From assembly GCA_964387685.1 (NCBI GenBank), contig CAYLXK010000008.1:62001-126000 (forward strand): 64,000 nucleotides of DNA, read 5' to 3'. Both the position numbers and the translations under genes were made by a program. The notes under the pieces are model-generated. The model made no database searches. It was not told the origin of the DNA and worked only from the letters and a program-made list of their open reading frames with translations. Below are positions 34,161 to 42,783 of the stretch, one piece after another (the stretch's first letter is position 1; the number at the start of each line of letters is the position of its first letter). The DNA comes from Bryobacter sp964387685. GTDB lineage: Bacteria; Acidobacteriota; Terriglobia; Bryobacterales; Bryobacteraceae.

Positions 34161-36737
34161 TTACTCGACGGGTTTGACGCCCGCGAACTTCTCCACCAGC
34201 TTCTTCATCCCATAGCCGGCAAATTGAATGTAGAGTTTGGCGTCGTCGCCGTCGCCTTCGCGGCGCAACACGGTGCCGCGCCCATAGCGAGGGTGGGTGA
34301 CGGTGGCGCCGGCGCGCAGGCCGGGCGCTTTCGCCGCAGCCTTGGTGGGCGTAGCTCTTGCGATGGGGCGCAGCTGAGGTGGCGCTATCGGCGCTTTGGC
34401 CGGCGGCGCAGAAGCTGGCTTCGAAAGCGGCGGCTTGGGAATCGTAGGTTGGGGAATCGTAGGTTGGGGAATCGTAGGCTGGGGAATGCTAGGCTTCGTC
34501 GTTTCCGTCACCCAGGGCGGCGCGTCGTCTTGCGCCTGAAACAGGTTCGCGGTTGCGGAGGCTGGTTTTGGCGCTACAGGATTCGGCTTGGGCCCCACGG
34601 GAGCGGGCTTGGGCGCCACGGGTCTGGCCGCGCTCGAAGCATTCGTTTTGGCCCCAAAAAATGCCGAAATGTTATCCGCATTCGAGCCCGGCCGCGACGA
34701 GTAGTTGTACTTGCTCACCGCCGTACGCACTTCCCACTGTTCGCCGCGCAAATCCACCTGGCGCCCAAAGCCTCCGAAGGCAAGCGAACCCGCGGGCTTA
34801 GAGAGTTTCTCGGTGAAGTCCTCGGGAATTTCGGCAATGAAGCGCGACGTCAGGGCCGGCTCCGGCATACCCCCGCCAAAACGCCGCCGCATCCGCGCCC
34901 ACGAACAGTACAACTGCTGGCGCGCCCTTGTCATGCCCACATAACAAAGGCGGCGTTCCTCTTCCATCTGCGTCTCGTTTTCAAGCGAACGCGCATGCGG
35001 AAACAAGCCCTCCTCCATGCCCGCCAGGAAGACCACTGGAAATTCCAGGCCCTTGGCGTTGTGAATCGTCAGCATGGAAATCTGCGCTTTCTCGTCCCGC
35101 TGATCGGCATCGGAAACCAGCGCGGCATGATCCAGAAAATCCGTGAGGCTCTCGCCCCGCTCGGCGGCTTCCGCGGCGGCGTTCAGCAACTCATTCAGGT
35201 TGGCCAGCCGCCCTTCATTCTCGGCGATCGGATTCTCTTCCAGCATCTTCAGGTAGCCGGTCCGGTGCAGGATCTCGCTCAAGAGGTCTTGGACATGGGA
35301 GTTCTCTACGCGCCCTCGCAATTCTTCAATCAGACGGCGAAAGGCCTCCAGCGCCGCTTCGGCGCGCCCGCCCAGCGTGTGCGCCTCCACCAGCTCTCCG
35401 ATGGCTTGCCACAAGCTGATCTGCCGCCCCGTGGCGTGCTGTTCCACCTGGTCCAGCGTCGTCTTGCCGATCCCGCGCGCGGGCGTGTTCACCACCCGCA
35501 ACAGCGAAATGGAATCGTTGGGATTCACCAATAACTTCAGGTAGCAGAGCGCATCTTTGATTTCGGCGCGCTGGTAAAAGCTCAGCCCGCCGATCACCGT
35601 ATACTTGCGGCCATAGCGGCGCAGCGCTTCTTCGATCTGGCGGGATTGAAAGTTGGTCCGGTATAGGATCGCGATCTGGGCCTGGTGGTCGCGATCGAGA
35701 GTCTTATCGATGCGGTCGGCGATCCACAACGCTTCGCCCTCTCCGTCGATGGCCTCATAGAGGCCGATCTTGGGCCCGGCCGTTTGCTCAGTCCAAAGGT
35801 GCTTTCCTTTGCGCTGTGTATTGTTGGCCACCACCGCGCTGGCGGCTTCGATGATGTTCTTCGTCGAGCGGTAGTTCTGTTCCAGCCGAATGATGCGCGC
35901 GCCTTCGTAATCGCGTTCGAAGTCGAGAATGTTGCGAATGTCCGCGCCGCGCCAGGAATAAATGGATTGATCCTCGTCGCCCACGGCCACCACGTTCCGG
36001 TGCGAATCGCTTAGCAGACGCATCAGTTCGTACTGGCTACGGTTGGTGTCCTGGTATTCATCCACCATCAGAAAAGCGAAGCGCCGGTTGTACAGCTCCC
36101 GCAACGCGATATCGTGGCGCAGCAGGCGTACGCTTTCCAGCAGCAGGTCGTCGAAATCGACGGCATTGGCCTGCAGCAAGCGCGCCTCGTATTGCTCAAA
36201 GATCACGGCTAGCTTGGAAGCCTTGGGATCCTTGGCGTTGTTGTAGAAATCGGCCGGCTTTTCGTGCTGGCCCTTGGCCGAGGAGATGCGCGAAAGCGCA
36301 TTGCGATAGGGCATGAATTTGTCGTCCAGCCCCAGGCCGCGAAAGATCTGCTTGATGAGCGTCAACTGGTCGTCGTCGTCGTAAATGTTAAATTGCCGCG
36401 TGAAACCATGGCGCAGGTCCGCCAGGCGGTCGCCGTCTTTACGCAAAAGGCGCACGCAAAACGAGTGAAACGTCGAGACAAATGGGAGATCATAGCCGCG
36501 GCCTGTCGATTCGAGCAGTTGGTGCACCCGCTCTTTCATTTCACCCGCCGCCTTGTTGGTAAAGGTGACCGCCAGCACCGCATATCCCGGAACCCCGTGC
36601 TCATGCACCAAATGAGCCATGCGGTGCGTGATCACTCGGGTCTTCCCGGAACCGGCCCCCGCCAGGATCAACAGGGGCCCTTCGCCGTGTTCGGCCGCGG
36701 CACGCTGCTGGGGATTTAAACCGGAAAGAAAGTCCAT
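34161..36737 (-). CDS. ATP-dependent DNA helicase UvrD/PcrA
   Basis: An SF1A 3'-5' helicase for DNA repair and replication-fork maintenance. The start is the ATG at 36737 (MDFLSGLNPQQ), giving 858 residues; the open frame reaches 17 codons further. The Walker A motif LAGAGSGKTR has K32; DEYQDTNRSQYE, GDEDQSIYSWRGAD, EQNYRSTKNI, NAKGLEFPVVFLAG and YVGMTRARQQL are the further helicase motifs. Between residues 690 and 800 there is a low-complexity Pro/Lys/Ala linker with PQPTI repeats. A C-terminal Tudor-like module (HPRYGRGTVLRREGDGDD), typical of PcrA, follows. Confidence 0.96.
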   Translation of the reverse strand: MDFLSGLNPQQRAAAEHGEGPLLILAGAGSGKTRVITHRMAHLVHEHGVPGYAVLAVTFTNKAAGEMKERVHQLLESTGRGYDLPFVSTFHSFCVRLLRKDGDRLADLRHGFTRQFNIYDDDDQLTLIKQIFRGLGLDDKFMPYRNALSRISSAKGQHEKPADFYNNAKDPKASKLAVIFEQYEARLLQANAVDFDDLLLESVRLLRHDIALRELYNRRFAFLMVDEYQDTNRSQYELMRLLSDSHRNVVAVGDEDQSIYSWRGADIRNILDFERDYEGARIIRLEQNYRSTKNIIEAASAVVANNTQRKGKHLWTEQTAGPKIGLYEAIDGEGEALWIADRIDKTLDRDHQAQIAILYRTNFQSRQIEEALRRYGRKYTVIGGLSFYQRAEIKDALCYLKLLVNPNDSISLLRVVNTPARGIGKTTLDQVEQHATGRQISLWQAIGELVEAHTLGGRAEAALEAFRRLIEELRGRVENSHVQDLLSEILHRTGYLKMLEENPIAENEGRLANLNELLNAAAEAAERGESLTDFLDHAALVSDADQRDEKAQISMLTIHNAKGLEFPVVFLAGMEEGLFPHARSLENETQMEEERRLCYVGMTRARQQLYCSWARMRRRFGGGMPEPALTSRFIAEIPEDFTEKLSKPAGSLAFGGFGRQVDLRGEQWEVRTAVSKYNYSSRPGSNADNISAFFGAKTNASSAARPVAPKPAPVGPKPNPVAPKPASATANLFQAQDDAPPWVTETTKPSIPQPTIPQPTIPQPTIPKPPLSKPASAPPAKAPIAPPQLRPIARATPTKAAAKAPGLRAGATVTHPRYGRGTVLRREGDGDDAKLYIQFAGYGMKKLVEKFAGVKPVE
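34438..34497 (-). repeat. 15-base tandem repeats in the helicase linker
   Basis: About four copies of a 15-base unit (GAATCGTAGGTTGGG on the plus strand) encode the pentapeptide PQPTI in the linker of the UvrD/PcrA protein. Copy number could vary between strains without disturbing the frame. Confidence 0.75.
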
Positions 36738-36828
36738 TGTATACTTCGAGTTAGGAGGTCGATTGACGATTCTCTTGCAGTCTAACACGGTGTATTCTGA
36801 ACCGGTTAATCCAGCTTCGATGGCTTAA

Positions 36829-36859
36829 AATACCCGTGTATTTGGGTAATGAATACCCG
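36829..36859. repeat. Repeat elements upstream of uvrD and of the small ORF
   Basis: AATACCCG occurs at 36829 and 36852, 23 bases apart. The first copy also forms an inverted repeat TACCC-8-GGGTA (36831-36848). They lie in the 190-base region between the divergent helicase and the small gene at 36928. An operator for either gene is possible. Confidence 0.4.
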
Positions 36860-36927
36860 CAAATAAGTTTGAGATATCCCCCAAAATAGGACTTGAGTAC
36901 CAGCAATCGTACTAGTACAACTAGTGC

Positions 36928-37191
36928 ATGCTCAAGAGGAAACCCTCCCCCAACCCCTCCACCCAAAGTTCCACCCAAGTCTCGATGGAGGAGTTCGAAC
37001 TTCGGCGCCTGATGCGCCAGCGCCAGGCATTGCTCAATGTCATTCGCGCCTTAGAAGAATATGTTCTCGTGCGCGGCAGTGCGCAATTAGGCCCGGACCT
37101 CGCCGCGGAGTTGCCGCTGGAACGGTTGCCGAATGGCCAAGCCAAGCTTCGACTGGTGGAAGGAGCGGCGAGAAAGCGTCAACTGGCCTAG
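36928..37191 (+). CDS. Small hypothetical protein with helical core
   Basis: An open frame of 87 residues. After a Ser/Pro/Gln-rich start, MEEFELRRLMRQRQALLNVI looks like a real amphipathic helix, followed by a short conserved-looking tail (LPLERLPNGQAKLRLVEG). A second in-frame ATG at 36985 would give 68 residues starting at this helix. No Shine-Dalgarno sequence is clear for either. I do not recognise the family. It converges on the signal peptidase gene. Confidence 0.5.
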   Translation: MLKRKPSPNPSTQSSTQVSMEEFELRRLMRQRQALLNVIRALEEYVLVRGSAQLGPDLAAELPLERLPNGQAKLRLVEGAARKRQLA

Positions 37192-37209
37192 ATTAGTGGC
37201 CTAGATTAG
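37184..37209. repeat. 13-base tandem duplication between convergent stops
   Basis: TGGCCTAGATTAG is repeated exactly twice. The first copy holds the TAG stop of the small plus-strand gene and the second holds the TAA stop of the signal peptidase gene on the minus strand. It is a simple local duplication. Confidence 0.8.
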
Positions 37210-37790
37210 CGGACAATGCCCAGACGAGCCAGCGGCCAATAAACCAGCACCGCTTTGCCGTAAATGTGTTCCCGGGAGACCGTGCCCCAGGAACGGGAAT
37301 CGTTGGAGGCGCTCCGGTGATCGCCCATCACGTAATAATGCCGCGCTGGCACGCGAAGGCGCGGAGCGCTGATGCGGTCCCGGAACACCTCCGGCACATA
37401 AGGCTCTTCAATCACCCGGCCGTTCCGCACCAGTCTGCCTTCGCGGACTTCAATTTCGTCCCCCGGTACGCCCACGACGCGCTTAATGTAGCTTTTCGAG
37501 GTGTCGCCCGGAAACAGGAATACAACGGTATCCCCCCGCGATATATCCTCTAGCCCCAGCCGATAGGTAAACTTGTTGATGAAGATCCGTTCCTGATCGC
37601 TCAGGGCCGGCATCATCGACGTTCCTTCCACCTTTACCGGTTGGTAGAGGAATAGAATGATGGCCAGCGCAATGAATACGCTCAACGCAAAATCCCTCAG
37701 GAGAAATCCCACCCCTGGGGCGTTGGGCGCGGAGCTTTCGGAAGGGGGGGCGGGTCTGGCTTCGGGAGAGAGATTGGTTTCGTTAGTCAT
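37206..37790 (-). CDS. lepB: Signal peptidase I
   Basis: It removes Sec and Tat signal peptides at the outer face of the inner membrane. The 194-residue protein has one membrane anchor (residues 30-50). It has the catalytic serine S58 in GTSMMPAL and the general-base lysine K103 in SYIKRVVGVPGDEI, and the box E motif GDHRSASNDSRSWG. The start is taken at the ATG at 37790, since the sequence upstream in this frame is the divergent glycosyltransferase gene. The two starts overlap by 17 bases. Confidence 0.94.
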   Translation of the reverse strand: MTNETNLSPEARPAPPSESSAPNAPGVGFLLRDFALSVFIALAIILFLYQPVKVEGTSMMPALSDQERIFINKFTYRLGLEDISRGDTVVFLFPGDTSKSYIKRVVGVPGDEIEVREGRLVRNGRVIEEPYVPEVFRDRISAPRLRVPARHYYVMGDHRSASNDSRSWGTVSREHIYGKAVLVYWPLARLGIVR

Positions 37791-38463
37791 ACCAGCGTTC
37801 AACGAAGCAGACGTAATCGTTTCAACTTTGTTGCAGCTCCCAACGGGAATTTTCGCAAAAGTCCTGGTGGCCGACAATGGTAGCACGGACGGAACGGGGG
37901 ATTTGGCTCTCCGTGCGGGCGCAGACGTCGTCCGCGTGAAGGACAAGGGCTACGGCGCGGCGTGCCTCGCGGCTCTGGATTGTTGCCAGGACGAGGAAAT
38001 CCTGGTTTTCCTGCAGGCCGACGGCAGCGAAGATGCCAACCAAGCTGAGTTGTTGGTTGAGCCTATCCTTTCCGGGCGCGCGGACCTCGTAATCGGCAGC
38101 CGCACCTTGGGCCCGCAGGTAAAAGGCGCTTTGCGTCCGCACCAGCGCTGGGGTAACTGGCTCGCCACTACCTTGCTGCGGCTCTTTTGGGGCTACGCCT
38201 ACAGCGATCTGGGACCCTTCCGCGCCATCCGAGCCGGGGACCTGCGCCGCTTGCATTTGCGGGAGCGGCACTACGGCTGGACCGTCGAAATGCAAATGCG
38301 CGCTCTCGATTGCGGCTTGCGCGTCACCGAGGTGCCGGTGCGCCAAGGACTGCGTGTGGCCGGGGAAGAAAAGGTAAGCGGCAATTGGCGCACGAGCCTC
38401 GCCGCGGGATACACGATCCTGCGCGTGCTCCTCGTGGGCGCAGCCCGCCGCCCTTTTCGTTAG
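37774..38463 (+). CDS. Family 2 glycosyltransferase (dolichyl-phosphate-mannose synthase-like)
   Basis: The fold begins directly at VSLVIPAFNE, so the TTG at 37774 with GGGAGAGAG upstream is the likely start (229 residues). The GT2 motifs are VLVADNGSTDGTGDLA, the DxD-like FLQADGSED and a C-terminal RHYGWTVEMQMRA segment typical of GT2 family proteins that transfer sugars to lipid carriers. No membrane helix pair follows, so it is the soluble type. The acceptor is unknown. The start lies inside the divergent lepB gene. Confidence 0.88.
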   Translation: MVSLVIPAFNEADVIVSTLLQLPTGIFAKVLVADNGSTDGTGDLALRAGADVVRVKDKGYGAACLAALDCCQDEEILVFLQADGSEDANQAELLVEPILSGRADLVIGSRTLGPQVKGALRPHQRWGNWLATTLLRLFWGYAYSDLGPFRAIRAGDLRRLHLRERHYGWTVEMQMRALDCGLRVTEVPVRQGLRVAGEEKVSGNWRTSLAAGYTILRVLLVGAARRPFR

Positions 38464-38828
38464 AGCCCTTGGCCACCCACCGGTACCGTCTCGATCCCTT
38501 TCTCAAAACCGGCAATCAGGGGCCGTCCCTTGGCGATGGCGGCACGTACGGCAGGCAGCGCCAGCGAGGCGTCGTGGCTGGCTTTCGAATCCCACACCTC
38601 GGTGATCCAGATCCCGTTTTCGTCCGCCGCATCCCGGGCCACGATGTAGCTGCGGCAGCCGGGCATGCCCGCCGTGCCTTCCAGCAAAATCGAAATCAGC
38701 TCGTCGCGCTTGCCGGCTGCCGCCGTCATCTTTCCAATCAGTCCGTACATCGGTTTTCCTCCCTGCGCCGGGGCACCCAGCGAAAGCAGCGGCGCGGCCG
38801 CGGCTATTAGCCATTGCCGCCGTTGCAT
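38460..38828 (-). CDS. Exported antibiotic-biosynthesis-monooxygenase-like (ABM) protein
   Basis: A 122-residue protein with a signal peptide (MQRRQWLIAAAAPLLSLG). The mature part is a dimeric alpha/beta-barrel ABM domain: MYGLIGKMTAAAGKRDELISIL, CRSYIVARDAADENGIWITEVWDSKASHDAS. The family includes haem-degrading and quinol-oxidising enzymes and many of unknown role. A GTG at 38849 would add seven residues. It lies 30 bases downstream of the GH88/105-like gene. Its stop overlaps the convergent glycosyltransferase stop by four bases. Confidence 0.85.
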   Translation of the reverse strand: MQRRQWLIAAAAPLLSLGAPAQGGKPMYGLIGKMTAAAGKRDELISILLEGTAGMPGCRSYIVARDAADENGIWITEVWDSKASHDASLALPAVRAAIAKGRPLIAGFEKGIETVPVGGQGL

Positions 38829-38858
38829 CCAACCCAGAATCGATCCCACGCGCGTAGT

Positions 38859-39758
38859 CTACCGCAGCATTTCTGTGGCAAAGTAAAGCCCCATGGCGCC
38901 CCCGCGCCCGTCGAGCCCCGTGATGGCGCGGCGGCTGAGGTAAGCCTCAAGCGTCCTTTGTTTACCCGTGCTTTCGCACACGCCTTCGACGCCGCCGTCA
39001 TCCCGCGTGCGCAGGTCGATTGCCGTATAGGCTTCCCGCACGCAGGTGCGATAGGGGTCGCCCTTTAGCCAACCTCGCCGCAGCCCCTTTTGCATCGCCG
39101 CGCCGATCATGGCCGTTGCGCTGTATTCGAAGTAAGAACTTTCCTCGTCGATAACCTGCCGCCACATCCCCTCCGAGCTTTGGTAGCGCGCCAGGGTCTG
39201 GCAAAGCTTTTGGAAGGCTGCCACCATATCCGGGGGCCGCTTGGGTAAGCCTTCGAGCGTCAAGGCGAGCCCCAGGGCAGGGAAGGCGTTCCCCCGGCCC
39301 CAAGCTGCCTCACAGAGTGGCGAGTGGCGGTAAAGACCGTCCGCACGCAGGCATAGTCCTTCGATGGCCCGCCAATGGGCGATCGCGTCTTCGGCTAGCC
39401 CCACCCTGGCCAGGAGCGGCGGCCCCATGAAAACGCCGTCGCTCATTTCGTTATAGAGTTCCACGCGCGCCTGGCGGGCCAAGCCCAGCGCCGCTTCGGC
39501 AAAGCCCAACTCGGTGTAGATCAACCCGCCGCTCAAATGGCTGGCGGTCAATTTCTCGATGGGCCGCCCTGCAAAAGGCGACATCAACGGCTTGACGTCT
39601 TGGCCCAGCCGCAGGCGCCCCAGCAGCGCGAAAGTCTGGGTGTAGACCGGCTCCGTTACCGCCTGCCCATAAACGCGCGCCAACAGTTCGGCCAGTTTTC
39701 TCGGCTCGCGCGCCTTCAACGCAGCGGCAGCGCCGAGCAAAAGGCCGCGCCGGGTCAA
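38859..39758 (-). CDS. GH88/GH105-like unsaturated glycuronyl hydrolase
   Basis: A 299-residue protein whose TTG start overlaps the S9 peptidase stop as TTGA, which supports this start and suggests coupling. The N-terminus LTRRGLLLGAAAAL is a Tat signal. The (alpha/alpha)6 barrel features include MSDGVFMGPPLLARVG, CEAAWGRGNAFPALGLALTL and EGMWRQVIDEESSYFEYSATAMIGAAM, which match GH88/GH105 hydrolases that cleave unsaturated uronic acids from lyase products. The aspartate of the DGVFMG segment is a candidate catalytic residue. Confidence 0.82.
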   Translation of the reverse strand: MTRRGLLLGAAAALKAREPRKLAELLARVYGQAVTEPVYTQTFALLGRLRLGQDVKPLMSPFAGRPIEKLTASHLSGGLIYTELGFAEAALGLARQARVELYNEMSDGVFMGPPLLARVGLAEDAIAHWRAIEGLCLRADGLYRHSPLCEAAWGRGNAFPALGLALTLEGLPKRPPDMVAAFQKLCQTLARYQSSEGMWRQVIDEESSYFEYSATAMIGAAMQKGLRRGWLKGDPYRTCVREAYTAIDLRTRDDGGVEGVCESTGKQRTLEAYLSRRAITGLDGRGGAMGLYFATEMLR

Positions 39759-42451
39759 GGCCGCTCCGCTTCGTCCGTGGGCGCGCTCTGCCGCCCGCGC
39801 GGCGTCGGCTCTTTTTCCAGGAACGAACGGCCCTTTTCCATCCACGCGGGCTTCGGCGCACCCATGAGGTGGTAGTCGAAAAACTCTTTCAATTTGGCCG
39901 AATAGTGCCGCTGGTTGGCGCGGATGCGCAAGTTGTGCGGCTCGCCGTTGTAGGTGAACATGTACGCCTCTTTCCCTAGGCGTCGCAGCGCCAGAAACAT
40001 CTCGATGCCTTGCGTATACGGCACGGCGTCGTCGGCGTCGTTATGGATCATCAAGAGCGGCGTGGTGATCTGGTCGGCGCGGAAGAGCGGCGAGTTCTCG
40101 AGAAAGCGCAACGGATAGGTCCACGGCGTGCCGCCAATGCGGCTCTGCGTGCGTTCGTATTGAAACTGACGCGGTAGGCCCGGGCCGTAGCGGATGCCGT
40201 TATAGGCGCTAAACATATTGGCCACCACCGCTCCCGGCGCGGCCGCCTTGAAGAGCTTCGTGCGCGTCACCATGTAGGCGATCTGGTAGCCGCCCCAGCT
40301 ATGGCCCTGGATGCCGATGCGGGACTCATCAATGTAGCCTTGTTCCACCAGTTTTTGGATGGCCGGCATGACGCAGTTCATGGCGCTGTCGCCGGGGTAG
40401 CCGATCTTATAGGCGATGTCCGGCGTCAGTACGATATAACCATTCGAGACATAGATCGGGATATTGATCGAATTCGTCGGCCGAGGCTCGGCGAAGTTGT
40501 TCACGTTCTGGCTCAGGCGCTCGTAGATGTACACCATCAGCGGATACTTCTTCTTTGGGTCGAAGCCTTCCGGTTTATACAGGCCCGCCTGCAAGGCCAG
40601 GCCGTCGTGGGAGCGGAAAGGCATCAGCTCGGCCGTGCCCCAGTTAAAGCCGGCCATTTGGGGATTGGCGTCGGAGATCTTCTGAAAGCTCTTCATCTCG
40701 CCGTTAGTCACAAGCAGGTCGGGATACTCGCGAAAGTTACCGGCCGTAACCAGATAGACGTCCGCGTTCTTAGCCTTGATGGGCGCCGAATAATTCTTGG
40801 GCCCCGAGACAATTTCGCGCGGCTCGGTGGCGCCATCGACCACGTCTGCGTAAAAGCCGCTTACCCGTGTCGATAGGTTTTCAGCGCGCAGCAGCAGCGG
40901 CTTGGCTTGGTCCACTCCTTCCGAGCGATCTTCGGCGTCGGCGCGCACCACACGGAATTGCAAATTCTGCTTGCGGCCCACGCCGTCGCTCAGGTTCTTG
41001 GCCACACGCCCGTCGGGAGAGACCTGCCAAACGTCATAGCGGTCCGCGAGCAGGATCCACTTTCCGTCCCGCGTCCAGGATGGAGGTGCGTAGCTATTCG
41101 GCCGGCCCGGAGAATCATAGTCCTCGTTGAAGAAATTTACGCCGATGCCTTGGGTTAAATTAACCTCGACGCCTGTAGCCACGTTCAGGCAATGCCAGTC
41201 TTTCGCGTCAAAGCGCATCGCGTAGCGCCCGTCGGGAGACCAGCTATAGCCGCCCGCGCGTTGTTTACCCAGCAGTTTCCGCTCACCCGTGGCCGTATTC
41301 ACCAGGTACTGATCGCTGTAGCGAGTGTCGTATTCCACCATCGACCGATAGGCCCGGTCGTCGGAGCCGATGGCATAGAGCCCCGTCTCACTGGCGGAGA
41401 CGTCTCCCAGGGTGGCATCGCCCAATTGCCGGGCCCGCCCATCGGCCAGCGTCACCACCGCGCGATAGCTGCGGTTGCGTTCCGCGGCGGCCCGGCTGCG
41501 CTGGATCGTTTGCACCACGTCGTCCTTCCAGTGCCAGAGATCGTAACCGGCCTCTTCTTTTTGCGCGGCCGGTTTTTGGGCAGCCACGGAAAAGAACAAG
41601 CGCGCGCCGTCCTTGGAAAACACGAGGTTCGCCTTATCCGTCGGCACAAAGCCCGAGGCAATTGCCCGCGCCGCGCCCGGTTTCCGCTCCCAGACGTAGA
41701 GAGACTTCTCGTTCAGAAACGCCACCTGGCTTTGCTTGTCGTCCCAGGCGAGCTTCGCGAATTTGCCTTTCTCCTCGATCAAGGCCGCCGCGGGCGCGTC
41801 CCAATTGGCCGGGCTAAACGCGTAGACGCCGCCACCCGTTGCATAGACAATCGTCTGCCCGTCTTTGGCTACGCTGAACTCGGCCACCTCGGCGATCGTC
41901 TGCTTGCCCACCGCGCCCAGCTTCTCGATCACCAATTGCTTTTCCTTGTTGTCGAGCAGATAGGCGATCAAGCCCGGCGCCTCGGCCGGCATTTGAAAGC
42001 TCTTCACGTCGTCGATGCGGCGCTTCGCCCCACGCATCAGGTCGACGATCACCAGACCGTCCTTCTTCTTCGAACCTTTCTCGGGAAAGGTAGAAAACGC
42101 GGCCCATTGCGAGTCGCTGGAAAACTGCAGGTTCACCGTTCTCTGCGCCGGCGGGCCTTCGCGCTCCGGATCGGGCGGCGGCGGGGGCGGACGCATCCCG
42201 GCGGCCTCGCGAATCTCGGTGCCATCGGCCAGCTTTCGCAGCACCACTTCACCATTGCCATCCTGCGGAAAGAGGCCATAGCCCACGAATTTGCCATCCG
42301 CCGAAAGCTTCTGCGCGCTGATCGCGCGCCAGTTGTCGGTATCGGCGTAAGTCATCGGGCGTTTGCCCGGCGAGGGGTTGCTCTGGGCGCACATCGGGGA
42401 CGGGGCAAGCGAACAGAGAGCGAGAAAGAGCGCGAAAGTTGCGAAGCGCAT
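39755..42451 (-). CDS. S9 family (prolyl oligopeptidase-type) peptidase
   Basis: An exported serine peptidase of 898 residues. The start is the ATG at 42451, where the signal peptide (MRFATFALFLALCSLAPSPMCAQ) begins; the frame is open 80 codons upstream. An N-terminal beta-propeller of some 600 residues carries a Pro-rich loop (RPPPPPPDP). The C-terminal alpha/beta hydrolase has Ser in GHSWGGYQ (near 717), Asp in NDADDAVPY (near 803) and His in GEPHNLR (near 838). It acts on short peptides. The divergent DUF1844 gene starts 25 bases away. Confidence 0.94.
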   Translation of the reverse strand: MRFATFALFLALCSLAPSPMCAQSNPSPGKRPMTYADTDNWRAISAQKLSADGKFVGYGLFPQDGNGEVVLRKLADGTEIREAAGMRPPPPPPDPEREGPPAQRTVNLQFSSDSQWAAFSTFPEKGSKKKDGLVIVDLMRGAKRRIDDVKSFQMPAEAPGLIAYLLDNKEKQLVIEKLGAVGKQTIAEVAEFSVAKDGQTIVYATGGGVYAFSPANWDAPAAALIEEKGKFAKLAWDDKQSQVAFLNEKSLYVWERKPGAARAIASGFVPTDKANLVFSKDGARLFFSVAAQKPAAQKEEAGYDLWHWKDDVVQTIQRSRAAAERNRSYRAVVTLADGRARQLGDATLGDVSASETGLYAIGSDDRAYRSMVEYDTRYSDQYLVNTATGERKLLGKQRAGGYSWSPDGRYAMRFDAKDWHCLNVATGVEVNLTQGIGVNFFNEDYDSPGRPNSYAPPSWTRDGKWILLADRYDVWQVSPDGRVAKNLSDGVGRKQNLQFRVVRADAEDRSEGVDQAKPLLLRAENLSTRVSGFYADVVDGATEPREIVSGPKNYSAPIKAKNADVYLVTAGNFREYPDLLVTNGEMKSFQKISDANPQMAGFNWGTAELMPFRSHDGLALQAGLYKPEGFDPKKKYPLMVYIYERLSQNVNNFAEPRPTNSINIPIYVSNGYIVLTPDIAYKIGYPGDSAMNCVMPAIQKLVEQGYIDESRIGIQGHSWGGYQIAYMVTRTKLFKAAAPGAVVANMFSAYNGIRYGPGLPRQFQYERTQSRIGGTPWTYPLRFLENSPLFRADQITTPLLMIHNDADDAVPYTQGIEMFLALRRLGKEAYMFTYNGEPHNLRIRANQRHYSAKLKEFFDYHLMGAPKPAWMEKGRSFLEKEPTPRGRQSAPTDEAERP

Positions 42452-42476
42452 ATGGCTTCGATTGTAAAATATCGTC

Positions 42477-42776
42477 ATGGACACGCCTCCGCCCGCGAGT
42501 TTCGAATTGCTGGTTGCCTCCCTGGTTATGCAAGCCCAGGTAGGCTTGGGGATGATTGCGATGCCCGGCCAGGAACCCGAAGCCAACCCGGCTTGGGCCA
42601 AACACTCCATCGACCTTCTGGGCGTTCTGGAAGAAAAGACCAAAGGCAACCTTTCCCTCGAAGAACAGCGCCTGCTCAGTAATTCCCTCACGGAGCTTCG
42701 CTTCCGCTTCCTGTCGCTGCAAACGTCCGAGGCGCCTCCGAAGATCGACTCTCAGCTTGACGAGGCCGGCGCTTAA
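42477..42776 (+). CDS. DUF1844 family protein
   Basis: A 99-residue cytoplasmic protein. The helical core (SFELLVASLVMQAQVGLGMIA, HSIDLLGVLEEKTKGNLSLEEQRLL, LTELRFRFL) matches DUF1844, a small family common in Acidobacteria and Deltaproteobacteria with no known function. It begins 25 bases from the divergent S9 peptidase start and ends seven bases before the MBL-RibF fusion, suggesting co-transcription. DUF1844, a PhnP-like hydrolase and RibF often lie together in relatives, to my recollection. Confidence 0.92.
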   Translation: MDTPPPASFELLVASLVMQAQVGLGMIAMPGQEPEANPAWAKHSIDLLGVLEEKTKGNLSLEEQRLLSNSLTELRFRFLSLQTSEAPPKIDSQLDEAGA

Positions 42777-42783
42777 GCGGCTC

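Noticed and set aside
34224..35534. 436-residue plus-strand frame opposite the helicase gene
   Set aside because: The minus strand encodes all UvrD/PcrA motifs here; the plus-strand translation is low-complexity and Arg-rich.
41192..42682. 496-residue plus-strand frame opposite the S9 peptidase gene
   Set aside because: It is antisense to a protein with intact propeller and catalytic motifs.
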